This document shows positions 8,504 to 14,591 of a stretch of 32,072 nt of DNA, piece after piece. The notes under the pieces were generated by a model. It was not told the DNA's origin. It searched no databases and saw only the letters and a list, made by a program, of their open reading frames with translations. Numbering within the stretch: position 1 is the stretch's first letter; each line of letters opens with the position of its first letter. Origin of the DNA: JBNKDD01 sp050288085 (GTDB lineage: Bacteria > Chloroflexota > Anaerolineae > Aggregatilineales > UBA3940). A program made the position numbers and the translations under genes. The DNA is taken from the NCBI GenBank assembly GCA_050288085.1, contig JBNKDD010000031.1:1-32072 (forward strand), given 5' to 3'.

Positions 8504-9457
8504 TTATTCGATGTTGGTCCCGAATTGTTCGTTCAGCCATGCTTTGGCATCATCTTCTGCCATTGTCCAGAAGGAGATGTTGTAGGCTTTGTAGAAGAAC
8601 TCTTCTGCCGGGATTGAAGTCGGGTCGACTTTACCAGCGGCAATGTCCATGATCAGGTCGATCCGGCCACGAGCGGTCTCAACCGGCGGGAGGCCCATCG
8701 AGAGCTTCAGTGAGCTGTTCGGATCGTAGACTTCCTTCATTTCGACTTCGTCGAAGTCAACGCTGGCGACGATTTCGGTAAGCGGAACGCCGTCTTCCAT
8801 CACACCATGACCGGCCTGCTTCAAACCGGCCATCACACCGACGGTCAGGTTGGAGGCTTCGGAGTAAATCAGGTTGACTTCGGGGTGGGTGGTCATCAGG
8901 TCAACGATGATCTGCTTGGCAGCATCCTGACCCTTGCTGGCATCGAGGCAGCCGAGGTCGGTTGCGTCTGGGTCAACTGAGAGNNNNNNNNNNNNNNNNN
9001 NNNNNNNNNNNNNNNNNNNNNNNNNNNNNNNNNNNNNNNNNNNNNNNNNNNNNNNNNNNNNNNNNNNNNNNNNNNNNNNNNCGGCTTCGGCGTCCCAGAT
9101 GTGCAGTGTAGCGGCATCCATGCCCTGGGCCACGATCTGGTCAACGTTCTGGGTCATAACGGATCCATCGGACTGACCGTCAAATGCAAACACCTCGGCC
9201 CCGTACTTTTCCTTTGCGTAGCGCTGGGCTTCGGCGAACTGGGCCTGGTGGAACACATTGCTCAGGTCTGATACGAAGAAAGCAATCTTCATACCTTCTG
9301 TATCTGATGAAGCTTCTTCTGCGGCGGCTTCTTCTGCGGCGGGCTCTTCAGCAGCTTCTTCGGCTGCGGGTTCTTCAGCAGCAGGCTTGCAGCCAGCGAA
9401 CAATGCGAGGCTGACAATCAGTAAGACTAGTAAAAGAACCCATTTGTTCTTCTTCAT
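8504..9457 (-). CDS. Sugar ABC transporter substrate-binding lipoprotein (contains assembly gap)
   Basis: I place the start at the ATG at 9457, preceded by AAGGAGAT. The protein then has a lysine-rich signal peptide and a lipobox LFAGC, followed by an E/A/P-rich linker. The rest is a periplasmic-binding-protein 4 (RbsB-like) fold beginning MKIAFFVSDLSNVFHQ. About 33 residues are hidden by a 98-base N run, but both sides stay in the same frame. It is not closely similar to the two binding proteins at 24416-25456 and 31349-32072. It heads the ABC operon and should define its substrate, which I cannot name. Confidence 0.88.
   Translation of the reverse strand: MKKNKWVLLLVLLIVSLALFAGCKPAAEEPAAEEAAEEPAAEEAAAEEASSDTEGMKIAFFVSDLSNVFHQAQFAEAQRYAKEKYGAEVFAFDGQSDGSVMTQNVDQIVAQGMDAATLHIWDAEAXXXXXXXXXXXXXXXXXXXXXXXXXXXXXXXXXLSVDPDATDLGCLDASKGQDAAKQIIVDLMTTHPEVNLIYSEASNLTVGVMAGLKQAGHGVMEDGVPLTEIVASVDFDEVEMKEVYDPNSSLKLSMGLPPVETARGRIDLIMDIAAGKVDPTSIPAEEFFYKAYNISFWTMAEDDAKAWLNEQFGTNIE
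8984..9081. other. Assembly gap (98 N)
   Basis: A run of 98 undetermined bases lies inside the substrate-binding protein gene. The open frame continues on both sides with the stated length, which suggests the gap size is right modulo three. Any short frames made of X residues across it are meaningless. Confidence 0.99.
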
Positions 9458-9539
9458 TATAAAAAATCTCCTTTGGATAGTCATGCACTTCTTGTATGGC
9501 TTGGTACGATGTAGCCATTGCTCGTTATAATTACTAGTT

Positions 9540-9629
9540 GAGGTCACCTCCTTGCACCCGATATAGAGGTTTCATACTAACCAAGAGTTTCACGCGAATG
9601 ACCTCATCCATATGAAACCTCTTCGGGTG
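9540..9629 (-). promoter_or_regulatory. Long inverted repeat and orphan Shine-Dalgarno in the leader of the binding-protein gene
   Basis: CACCCGA and AGAGGTTTCATA within 9555-9576 pair with TATGAAACCTCTTCGGGTG at 9611-9629, giving a 19-bp stem with a 3-base bulge and a 34-base loop. Directly downstream on the minus strand is AAGGAGGTGACCTC (9540-9553), a near-perfect anti-16S match with no start codon at usable distance; the gene starts 83 bases later with its own AAGGAG. GAGGTCACCTC is itself a palindrome, and a GAGGTCA half-site recurs at 9598-9604. It lies 22 bases after the SDR stop, so it may end or attenuate the shell transcript, bind a regulator, or protect the downstream mRNA. Confidence 0.5.
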
Positions 9630-9650
9630 TACCTTGTTTTTGGCGGATAT

Positions 9651-10400
9651 TTAGAACCCGCTAATATCTTGCGCTAATCCGAATAACAATAATTCGGAGA
9701 CGCAACCACCTTTAGTGAGAGCACAGGTTTGGTAGGTCATATCAGCAAAGTGCTCTGGGCGTACGGCCAGGGTTTCGTCCCACTCGAAGTCGGCAACACC
9801 CTCTGCTGCTCCCTGGAACCCGGTGTTGGAACCACCCGGTACGAGGAGCGTCACGCCAATGCCATGTGGACGTAGTTCGGTGTAGAGGCATTTTGTGAAG
9901 GCATTGACAGCAGCTTTCGCCGCCGAGTAAATTGACCACCCCGGCCATGAACGCCGGTCACATACACTGGATACATTAATGATCTTGCCGTAACCCTGCG
10001 CCTTGAACTGTGGCGTGAAGGCCCGGCAGGCCATGACTGTACTGGTTAAATTGAGATCGATAATCTTGCGGTTGATCTCGTCGTCCATCTCTTCGATGGG
10101 CGCTACTTTAAGCGCGCCGCCTGCATAGTTAATCAGGAAATCAACCTTACCAAAGTTGTCGAGGGCTGCTTCAAGTGCCCGGTCGAAAGTTTCGGATTTG
10201 GTCACATCAGCGGCCAGGGCGATAACCTTGGAGCCAGCTTTTTCGCAGGCTTCGGCTGTTGCCTTGAGGGCTTCTTCATTAATATCGATCAGCACCAGGC
10301 CAACCTGATCCAGCTTGGCAAACAACTCTGCCGTAGCCTTCCCAAATCCTGACCCGACACCTGAGATAACCGCCGACTTTCCTTTTAACGATTCAGCCAT
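9651..10400 (-). CDS. SDR-family NAD(P)-dependent oxidoreductase
   Basis: This 249-residue classical short-chain dehydrogenase has the glycine motif SGVGSGFG (13-20), D39 at the end of beta-2 (favouring NAD(H)), a slightly altered NYAGG (91-95) in place of NNAG, catalytic S144/S145, and YSAAK with Y158 and K162. It lies 13 bases after the PanB-like gene, at the end of the shell operon. It could oxidise or reduce a sugar acid, polyol or the product of the PanB-like enzyme, or recycle NAD(H) for the compartment. I see no obvious encapsulation helix at either end. The exact substrate cannot be read from sequence. Confidence 0.9.
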   Translation of the reverse strand: MAESLKGKSAVISGVGSGFGKATAELFAKLDQVGLVLIDINEEALKATAEACEKAGSKVIALAADVTKSETFDRALEAALDNFGKVDFLINYAGGALKVAPIEEMDDEINRKIIDLNLTSTVMACRAFTPQFKAQGYGKIINVSSVCDRRSWPGWSIYSAAKAAVNAFTKCLYTELRPHGIGVTLLVPGGSNTGFQGAAEGVADFEWDETLAVRPEHFADMTYQTCALTKGGCVSELLLFGLAQDISGF

Positions 10401-10413
10401 AATTGATCTCCTT

Positions 10414-11274
10414 CTATATCAACTTGTGTTGAAACTGAGCCAGCACCTTGCCCAGTTCTTCTTCGTCGATTTGATAAGTATGCTCTGGAGCGGGGAATTG
10501 ACCCTGCTCTACTTCCGTTCGGAATTGGGTTAGTGCTGTCACAATGATTTGTTGAAGATCTAGATAAACTTTGAGGAACCGTGGTGACAGCTCCTTAAAC
10601 AGACCCAGCATGTCCTGGGTTACCAGTGCCTGCCCATCACAAACTTCGCCCGCCCCAATGCTGATCGTGGGGATCTTCAAGCTGCGTGTGATGACTTCGG
10701 CCAATTGGACTGGTATGCATTCCAGAACAATTGCAAAAGCCCCCGCCTTGGCGAAGGCCAGCGAATCGGCGAGGGCTTGAGCAGCGCTGTCGGCAGTGCG
10801 CCCTTGAATCTGGATAGCACCGGAGCGCACGATCTTTTGCTTGGTGATGCCCAGATGGCCCATCACAGGGACACCGGCGTCAACAATCGCTTTTACTTTT
10901 GCCGCTTCATCCACTCCACCTTCGAAGTGGATACCATCTGCGTGGCCTTCTTTCATCAGGCGCATAGCGGTTTCGAGCGCCTGCTCGGTAGTCTCATAGG
11001 AGCCAAAGGGTAGGGTGGTGACAACCATTGAAGCCGTGACACCATTGCGGACAGCCTGGGTATGGTAAACCATCTCATCCACACTGACCGATATCGCCTC
11101 CGGGCGACCCAAACCTACCGTCCCGACCGCATCACTGACCAACACAATATCTACACCTGCTGCATCAATGAACTTGGCCATCGGGTAATCATAGGCCGTC
11201 AGCATGGTGATTTTCTGGCCCTCGCGCTTCTTTCTTCTTAAGCGCGAGGGGGTGACTTTGGTCCGTTCACTCAC
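10414..11274 (-). CDS. panB: PanB-family aldolase (ketopantoate hydroxymethyltransferase-like) with altered active site
   Basis: This 286-residue TIM-barrel protein aligns with PanB throughout: KITMLTAYDYPMAK, QGRT, IVLECIP and ISIGAG. Compared with E. coli PanB, the first metal ligand is kept (D48), as are E118 and the catalytic-base equivalent E185. The second metal ligand Asp84 is T87, the substrate lysine Lys112 is H116, and Ser46 is A49. PanB adds a one-carbon unit to alpha-ketoisovalerate; these changes suggest a different acceptor or a retro-aldol role. Its place 11 bases after a BMC-H gene argues for a microcompartment function. It starts with GTG, with GGAGG eight bases upstream. A roughly 20-residue helical C-terminal tail could target it to the shell, but some ordinary PanB proteins also have tails. 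Confidence 0.85.
   Translation of the reverse strand: MSERTKVTPSRLRRKKREGQKITMLTAYDYPMAKFIDAAGVDIVLVSDAVGTVGLGRPEAISVSVDEMVYHTQAVRNGVTASMVVTTLPFGSYETTEQALETAMRLMKEGHADGIHFEGGVDEAAKVKAIVDAGVPVMGHLGITKQKIVRSGAIQIQGRTADSAAQALADSLAFAKAGAFAIVLECIPVQLAEVITRSLKIPTISIGAGEVCDGQALVTQDMLGLFKELSPRFLKVYLDLQQIIVTALTQFRTEVEQGQFPAPEHTYQIDEEELGKVLAQFQHKLI
11219..11250 (-). promoter_or_regulatory. Perfect 11-bp hairpin inside the 5' end of the panB-like gene
   Basis: CCCTCGCGCTT at 11219-11229 pairs with AAGCGCGAGGG at 11240-11250 around ten bases. It lies 24 to 55 bases into the coding sequence, where the residues are arginine- and lysine-rich. It could lower translation of the enzyme relative to the upstream shell proteins, or be a processing site. 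No U-run follows. Confidence 0.5.
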
Positions 11275-11285
11275 CGGTCAGCCTC

Positions 11286-11603
11286 CTACTTCGCTTCAGA
11301 AGCGAGAGTGTCAGGCAGCAAATTCTCAATATCCACGTGCGGGCCGGGGATAATTCGGGTGGAGACAACCTGCCCGATCCGACTGGCCGCTTCGCTGCCG
11401 GTGCGCAGAGCCGTGCGAACAGCTCCTACATCACCGCGCACCATGACGGTCACATAACCGCCGCCGATAGCCCGCTTGTCGAGCAGGGTGACGTTGGCCG
11501 ATTTGACCATCGCATCTGCTGCTTCGACGCAGGCGACCAGCCCGCGTGTTTCGATCATGCCCAGGGCTTGAATGCCGATCACTGCTGGGGTTTCATCTGT
11601 CAT
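11286..11603 (-). CDS. BMC-H shell protein (hexameric microcompartment facet protein)
   Basis: This 105-residue single-domain BMC protein (PF00936) has the typical ALGMIETRGLVACVEAADAM (13-32), a pore loop IGGG (46-49), VRGDVGAVRTA, and the C-terminal IIPGPH..IENLLP. PduA-type proteins usually have lysine and serine around the pore (KIGSG); here the lysine position is alanine and the serine is glycine, giving a small, uncharged pore lining. It is about 60 percent identical by eye to the second BMC-H at 12879-13193, so the two may form mixed facets. It follows the vertex gene by 20 bases. Confidence 0.97.
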   Translation of the reverse strand: MTDETPAVIGIQALGMIETRGLVACVEAADAMVKSANVTLLDKRAIGGGYVTVMVRGDVGAVRTALRTGSEAASRIGQVVSTRIIPGPHVDIENLLPDTLASEAK

Positions 11604-11623
11604 GTTCCGCTTTCTCCTGGTAT

Positions 11624-11905
11624 TTAGCTCTTTTTGAAGGTAAGTTTGTTATCGTAGCGCAGGGAATCCAGGATGCAGACGATTACCGCATCAACCGGCT
11701 TGTTGGCGATAGCTCGTGCGGTACTGCCGTTTACGACCATCACCAGTTCTTCCTCACCTGCGCCCACCATGTCAAGGGCGATATAAGGTTGCCCGGATAC
11801 TTTGCCGGTCTGATCGGCGTTTTTCACCAGCAGCATCTTCGACCCTTCTAATTGGGGCGTTTTGACGGTGGATACTACGACGCCCATCACTTTTGCGATC
11901 TGCAT
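11624..11905 (-). CDS. BMC-P shell vertex protein (EutN/CcmL family)
   Basis: This 93-residue protein is of the pentameric vertex family (PF03319). It begins MQIAKVMGVVVST, then LEGSKMLLV and ALDMVGAGEEELVMVVNGSTAR, and ends with VDAVIVCILDSL, all hallmark positions of EutN/CcmL. It caps the twelve vertices of the icosahedral shell. Only one such gene is present. It starts one base after the stop of the small protein at 11907-12254, so the two are probably translationally coupled. Confidence 0.97.
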   Translation of the reverse strand: MQIAKVMGVVVSTVKTPQLEGSKMLLVKNADQTGKVSGQPYIALDMVGAGEEELVMVVNGSTARAIANKPVDAVIVCILDSLRYDNKLTFKKS

Positions 11906-11906
11906 A

Positions 11907-12254
11907 TCACTCTCCCTGATCCGCCAGGCGGCTGACTAGTTCAACCAGGTTGTTGACGACATCGCCAGAAGCTCCGCGATTTGCCGCCGGTCGGCTGCTG
12001 CTGTTACTGCTGCTGCCGGTCTGGATCGGGCCATGCTGACAACCGCGCGGCTTGGGCCCCAGCCGGGTAGGGGGGGCTGCCGGTTTCCGCACGGGCGAGT
12101 CGTTCGGTTGGAATCCGTTGACCAGCTCAATGCCCAGTTGACTTGCCATTTCACGTGCAATATCGGTCAGCGCGACACCGGGGCCGATCTCTAACCGCCG
12201 GATTCCTCTGGCAGCCAGGTCTTCAATATCCTCGCCGGTGTAGTAGGTTTGCAT
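11907..12254 (-). CDS. Small microcompartment-associated protein: EutQ-N-like domain, disordered linker, possible encapsulation helix
   Basis: I do not know a named family for the whole protein (115 residues). Residues 1-46 (YTGEDIEDLAARG, then ALTDIAREMASQLGIELV) resemble the short N-terminal segment of EutQ and related BMC proteins, which has the pattern T-x-x-D-I-x-x-A, then T-P-x-A-R-E. A proline/arginine/serine-rich linker follows, with GCQHGP near residues 70-75. The last roughly 18 residues, GDVVNNLVELVSRLADQ, form an amphipathic helix of the kind used as an encapsulation peptide. It lies between the BMC-T and BMC-P genes with one-base gaps on both sides. A role as a core scaffold or cargo adaptor is inference. 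Confidence 0.8.
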   Translation of the reverse strand: MQTYYTGEDIEDLAARGIRRLEIGPGVALTDIAREMASQLGIELVNGFQPNDSPVRKPAAPPTRLGPKPRGCQHGPIQTGSSSNSSSRPAANRGASGDVVNNLVELVSRLADQGE

Positions 12255-12255
12255 C

Positions 12256-12873
12256 TTACTTCTCCCGTCCGGGCAGTGACTCTATCGCCTGTACGGCTGC
12301 GTCGCGGGCCTGCTGGACATCCGATTCGGTGCCGCTGATGAACAGCCGCCCGTAAGCGCCGCTGCCCGAATAGTGCAGCAGCGTGATGTTGGCGGCCTTC
12401 TCGGCCTCGTTGGCGGCCAGGACGATATAGGCTGCCGGGACGACTTCGATTACGCATAGGGTTTGCCAGGCAAGCAGCAAACCACCGGCATTACGCGCAT
12501 TAATCAACTGCGCTTGATAGGGATCGATGCTGGTAGTCAGGTTGGCTGATACCACACGGGGCTTCAGCCGGTCGCTTTCCTGCAAATCCAGTGATTCCAG
12601 GGATCGCCTTCCGGCCTCTAACACGGCTTCCTGATGGTAAGCGTGGATTTCCAAAAACCCGTATTCACGTCCCATGTTCAGATAGCCGGGGCTGACGTCG
12701 GTTGTCTTCAGTGCGATGTCCATTACCCGGTAGACTTCGGCGGCTGGCGAGACTTCCATATAAAGCAGCGCCATTCCTTCGACCGGGATCATGCCCAGCG
12801 TTTGTTTGCCGGTGAAAGCGGCATATTGAGGTTGTAAGCTATCGACGAAAACGTAGGTTCGTAATTGCATCAT
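12256..12873 (-). CDS. BMC-T shell protein (tandem BMC domains, CsoS1D-like stacking type)
   Basis: This 205-residue protein has two BMC domains in tandem. It opens with LRTYVFVDSLQPQYAAF and continues with ALLYMEVSPA, VYRVMDIALKTTDV, YGFLEIHAY, RVVSANL, QAQLINARNAG, LCVIEVVPAAYIVLAANEAEKAA and YGRLFISGTE. I recall this pattern from CsoS1D-like pseudohexamers that stack as double trimers with a gated large pore. Such pores are thought to pass bulkier metabolites or cofactors. Two ATGs, at 12873 and 12870, are possible; GAGGT upstream suits the second slightly better. It lies five bases after the BMC-H gene. Confidence 0.95.
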   Translation of the reverse strand: MMQLRTYVFVDSLQPQYAAFTGKQTLGMIPVEGMALLYMEVSPAAEVYRVMDIALKTTDVSPGYLNMGREYGFLEIHAYHQEAVLEAGRRSLESLDLQESDRLKPRVVSANLTTSIDPYQAQLINARNAGGLLLAWQTLCVIEVVPAAYIVLAANEAEKAANITLLHYSGSGAYGRLFISGTESDVQQARDAAVQAIESLPGREK

Positions 12874-12878
12874 GCACC

Positions 12879-13193
12879 TCAGTCCGCGCTCAGCCGAATG
12901 ATTTCGCCATCACTCGGCAGCAGGTTTTCGACGGCTCTATGGGGCCGGGCGATGACGTGCACCGCGACCAGTTCCCCGGCACGCTTGGCAGCGGCAGCGC
13001 CAGCATCAACAGCGGTGCGTACCGCGCCGATTTCCCCGCGTATGTAGATGGTAATGTAACCGCCGCCGATCTCTTCCTGTCCGATCAGCTTTACATGGGC
13101 GGTCTTGATCATTGCGTCGGCGGCTTCGATTGAGGCTACCAGCCCGCGTGTCTCGACCATTCCCAAGGCGTTCATTGGCAGATTTGTGCTCAT
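12879..13193 (-). CDS. BMC-H shell protein (second hexameric facet protein)
   Basis: This 104-residue single BMC domain has NALGMVETRGLVASIEAADAM, pore loop IGGG (42-45), IRGEIGAVRTAVDAGAAAA, and VIARPH..VENLLP. The residue equivalent to the PduA pore-flanking lysine is glutamate here, against alanine in the other BMC-H. The two facet proteins therefore differ in charge near the pore. It follows the decarboxylase gene by 23 bases and precedes the BMC-T gene by five, so it is the first shell gene transcribed. Confidence 0.97.
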   Translation of the reverse strand: MSTNLPMNALGMVETRGLVASIEAADAMIKTAHVKLIGQEEIGGGYITIYIRGEIGAVRTAVDAGAAAAKRAGELVAVHVIARPHRAVENLLPSDGEIIRLSAD

Positions 13194-13216
13194 AGTCTTC
13201 CCTTAGAGTGTGTTAG

Positions 13217-14305
13217 TTATAGAGATAAAACCTGACGACTGATATCCAACGCAGTGCCGATGTCAGCCCGGAAACCCAGGGCGTTTAAGGCGCTGCCGGT
13301 CGCTGATAACAGGCCGGTTACGGCCCTTTCATCCAACCGTGGCAGCGAACCAACGTCCAGGTAAAACGTGCCCGGCTGTGACCAGCCAATGACCTGGCTG
13401 CTTGCCGTGTCGAGTGTTGTTGCAATCCGGTTGACCAGGGTTTGGGTATCAATGCCAGCGGGCGTAACAATCTCGGCGCGAGTGCCCACACAAAAGCGTC
13501 CGGGTGCATCGCAGCCGGGGCAGTTCCGTCCATCGATAGTAAGCATCAATCCCATCTCGCTGACGGCATAGCGAACTGCTTTAGCAGCCAGGTCGGCGGT
13601 GATGGCTCTTGCATATGATGTTGAAGTGCTGGCGGAATATGATGAGGAACCTGACCAGAGTTCGGCAATGGCTAACCGCATTTCGCGGGCTGCCGCACGG
13701 GGGTCTGGGGCCTCACGTATGCCGCGTCCGCAGATCAGAACGGAGGCGGGCAAGTCTGCGAAGAATGGAAGCAGGTCAAGGGTCAATCCACCTGTTACGG
13801 TGACCTTGTAACCCATATCGATCAACTGGCGGATGGTGTCTTTGTCTTCCTGCCCCCATTCGCGGCCTGCGTCCTGGGCATCCCATTCGCGGTGATAGAC
13901 AACCCGCTCAACGCCGATCTGCCGCCATTCGGCAGCCCGACCCAGGATGTCACGGACCCCGGTGAGTTCCATCATCATTTCCTTGCCCCGTTTGCGGGCG
14001 ACTTCGTGAGCCTGTCTCACGGTATCCAGTGTCGCGCCACCGATGACGGTGACTATATCCGCACCGGCATCAAAAGCCATCGTAGCTTCAAGACCGCCGA
14101 CATCCGGGGTTTTGAAGTCGGCCAGGATCAGCTTGTCGGGGCAGATTTCCCGCATGGCAATAATTGCCTCGATCCCGGCTGCCTTACAAAGGGGCGTTCC
14201 TATTTCAATAATGTCTATTTCGTCGGCTACCAGAGATGCCATGACCAACGCTGGTGGCAAAGAAATGTAATCTAGAGCAATTTGAAGTTGGGGGATAGTT
14301 CTCAT
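13217..14305 (-). CDS. ulaD: 3-keto-L-gulonate-6-phosphate decarboxylase (UlaD/SgbH-like) fused to an unknown C-terminal domain
   Basis: Residues 1-217 are an OMP-decarboxylase-suprafamily barrel that matches E. coli UlaD: D12, E34, the D-x-K-x-x-D motif at D63/K65/D68, VVYHREWDAQDAG with H138 and R139, and VTGGL at 170-174. UlaD converts 3-keto-L-gulonate-6-P to L-xylulose-5-P and CO2. The close relative hexulose-6-phosphate synthase cannot be fully excluded. E. coli UlaD ends near 216, but this protein has 362 residues: a Ser/Tyr-rich linker (218-231), a helix (about 232-250), and a domain of about 110 residues with a C-x2-C-x6-C cluster (C262, C265, C272) that I do not recognise. As first gene of the shell operon it is the best candidate for core enzyme. 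No strong ribosome site is visible. Confidence 0.9.
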   Translation of the reverse strand: MRTIPQLQIALDYISLPPALVMASLVADEIDIIEIGTPLCKAAGIEAIIAMREICPDKLILADFKTPDVGGLEATMAFDAGADIVTVIGGATLDTVRQAHEVARKRGKEMMMELTGVRDILGRAAEWRQIGVERVVYHREWDAQDAGREWGQEDKDTIRQLIDMGYKVTVTGGLTLDLLPFFADLPASVLICGRGIREAPDPRAAAREMRLAIAELWSGSSSYSASTSTSYARAITADLAAKAVRYAVSEMGLMLTIDGRNCPGCDAPGRFCVGTRAEIVTPAGIDTQTLVNRIATTLDTASSQVIGWSQPGTFYLDVGSLPRLDERAVTGLLSATGSALNALGFRADIGTALDISRQVLSL

Positions 14306-14423
14306 AATCTAACTTTGACTCTGGCCTCTCTGGGGCTTGTGTAGTCCTATCAGAAGTCAGGGCGTATTCCCTATTTTGATCTTTCTGAAATATGTTAAAT
14401 GCTTGAGTGTAAAGGTTGAAATT

Positions 14424-14450
14424 ATTTCACGCAGTTCAATTAAGTGAAAT
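14424..14450. promoter_or_regulatory. Candidate operator: ATTTCAC-N13-GTGAAAT
   Basis: A perfect 7-bp inverted repeat, ATTTCAC at 14424-14430 and GTGAAAT at 14444-14450, lies about 120 to 145 bases upstream of the ulaD-like start. Its inner part on the minus strand reads AATTGAACTGCGTGAAAT, which loosely recalls operators of SorC-family regulators such as B. subtilis DeoR. The SorC-type protein at 1629-2600 is the obvious candidate binder. The AraC-type protein at 18036-18914 is an alternative. Confidence 0.35.
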
Positions 14451-14563
14451 TTTATCCAGCTAATGAAAATATTATCATTCTTCTTTTGTGAAGTCAATAA
14501 CTTTCAGAGAAATGGTAACAAACGTGAACATTTTTCAGGTAGAGGGTAGGGGGAGAAGAGAAA

Positions 14564-14591
14564 ACCCCGCCGGAATACTACCTGACGGGGT
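14564..14591 (-). terminator. Rho-independent terminator of the DUF5107-TPR gene
   Basis: On the minus strand, ACCCCGTC (14591-14584) pairs with GGCGGGGT (14571-14564), with one G-U pair and a 12-base loop. It is followed at once by TTTCTCTTCT. It sits 33 bases after the stop codon at 14624 and separates this gene from the shell operon. Confidence 0.8.

Noticed and set aside
8896..9176. Short frames on both strands spanning the N run
   Set aside because: They consist largely of undetermined residues and overlap the real binding-protein frame.
10414..11274. Treating the PanB-like gene as ordinary pantothenate biosynthesis
   Set aside because: No panC or panD is adjacent, three active-site positions differ from PanB, and the gene is embedded in a shell operon. 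I keep the family name but not the pathway.
966..14305. Classical propanediol, ethanolamine or choline microcompartment
   Set aside because: No diol dehydratase, ammonia lyase, glycyl-radical enzyme, aldehyde dehydrogenase, phosphotransacylase or cobalamin gene is present in the window.
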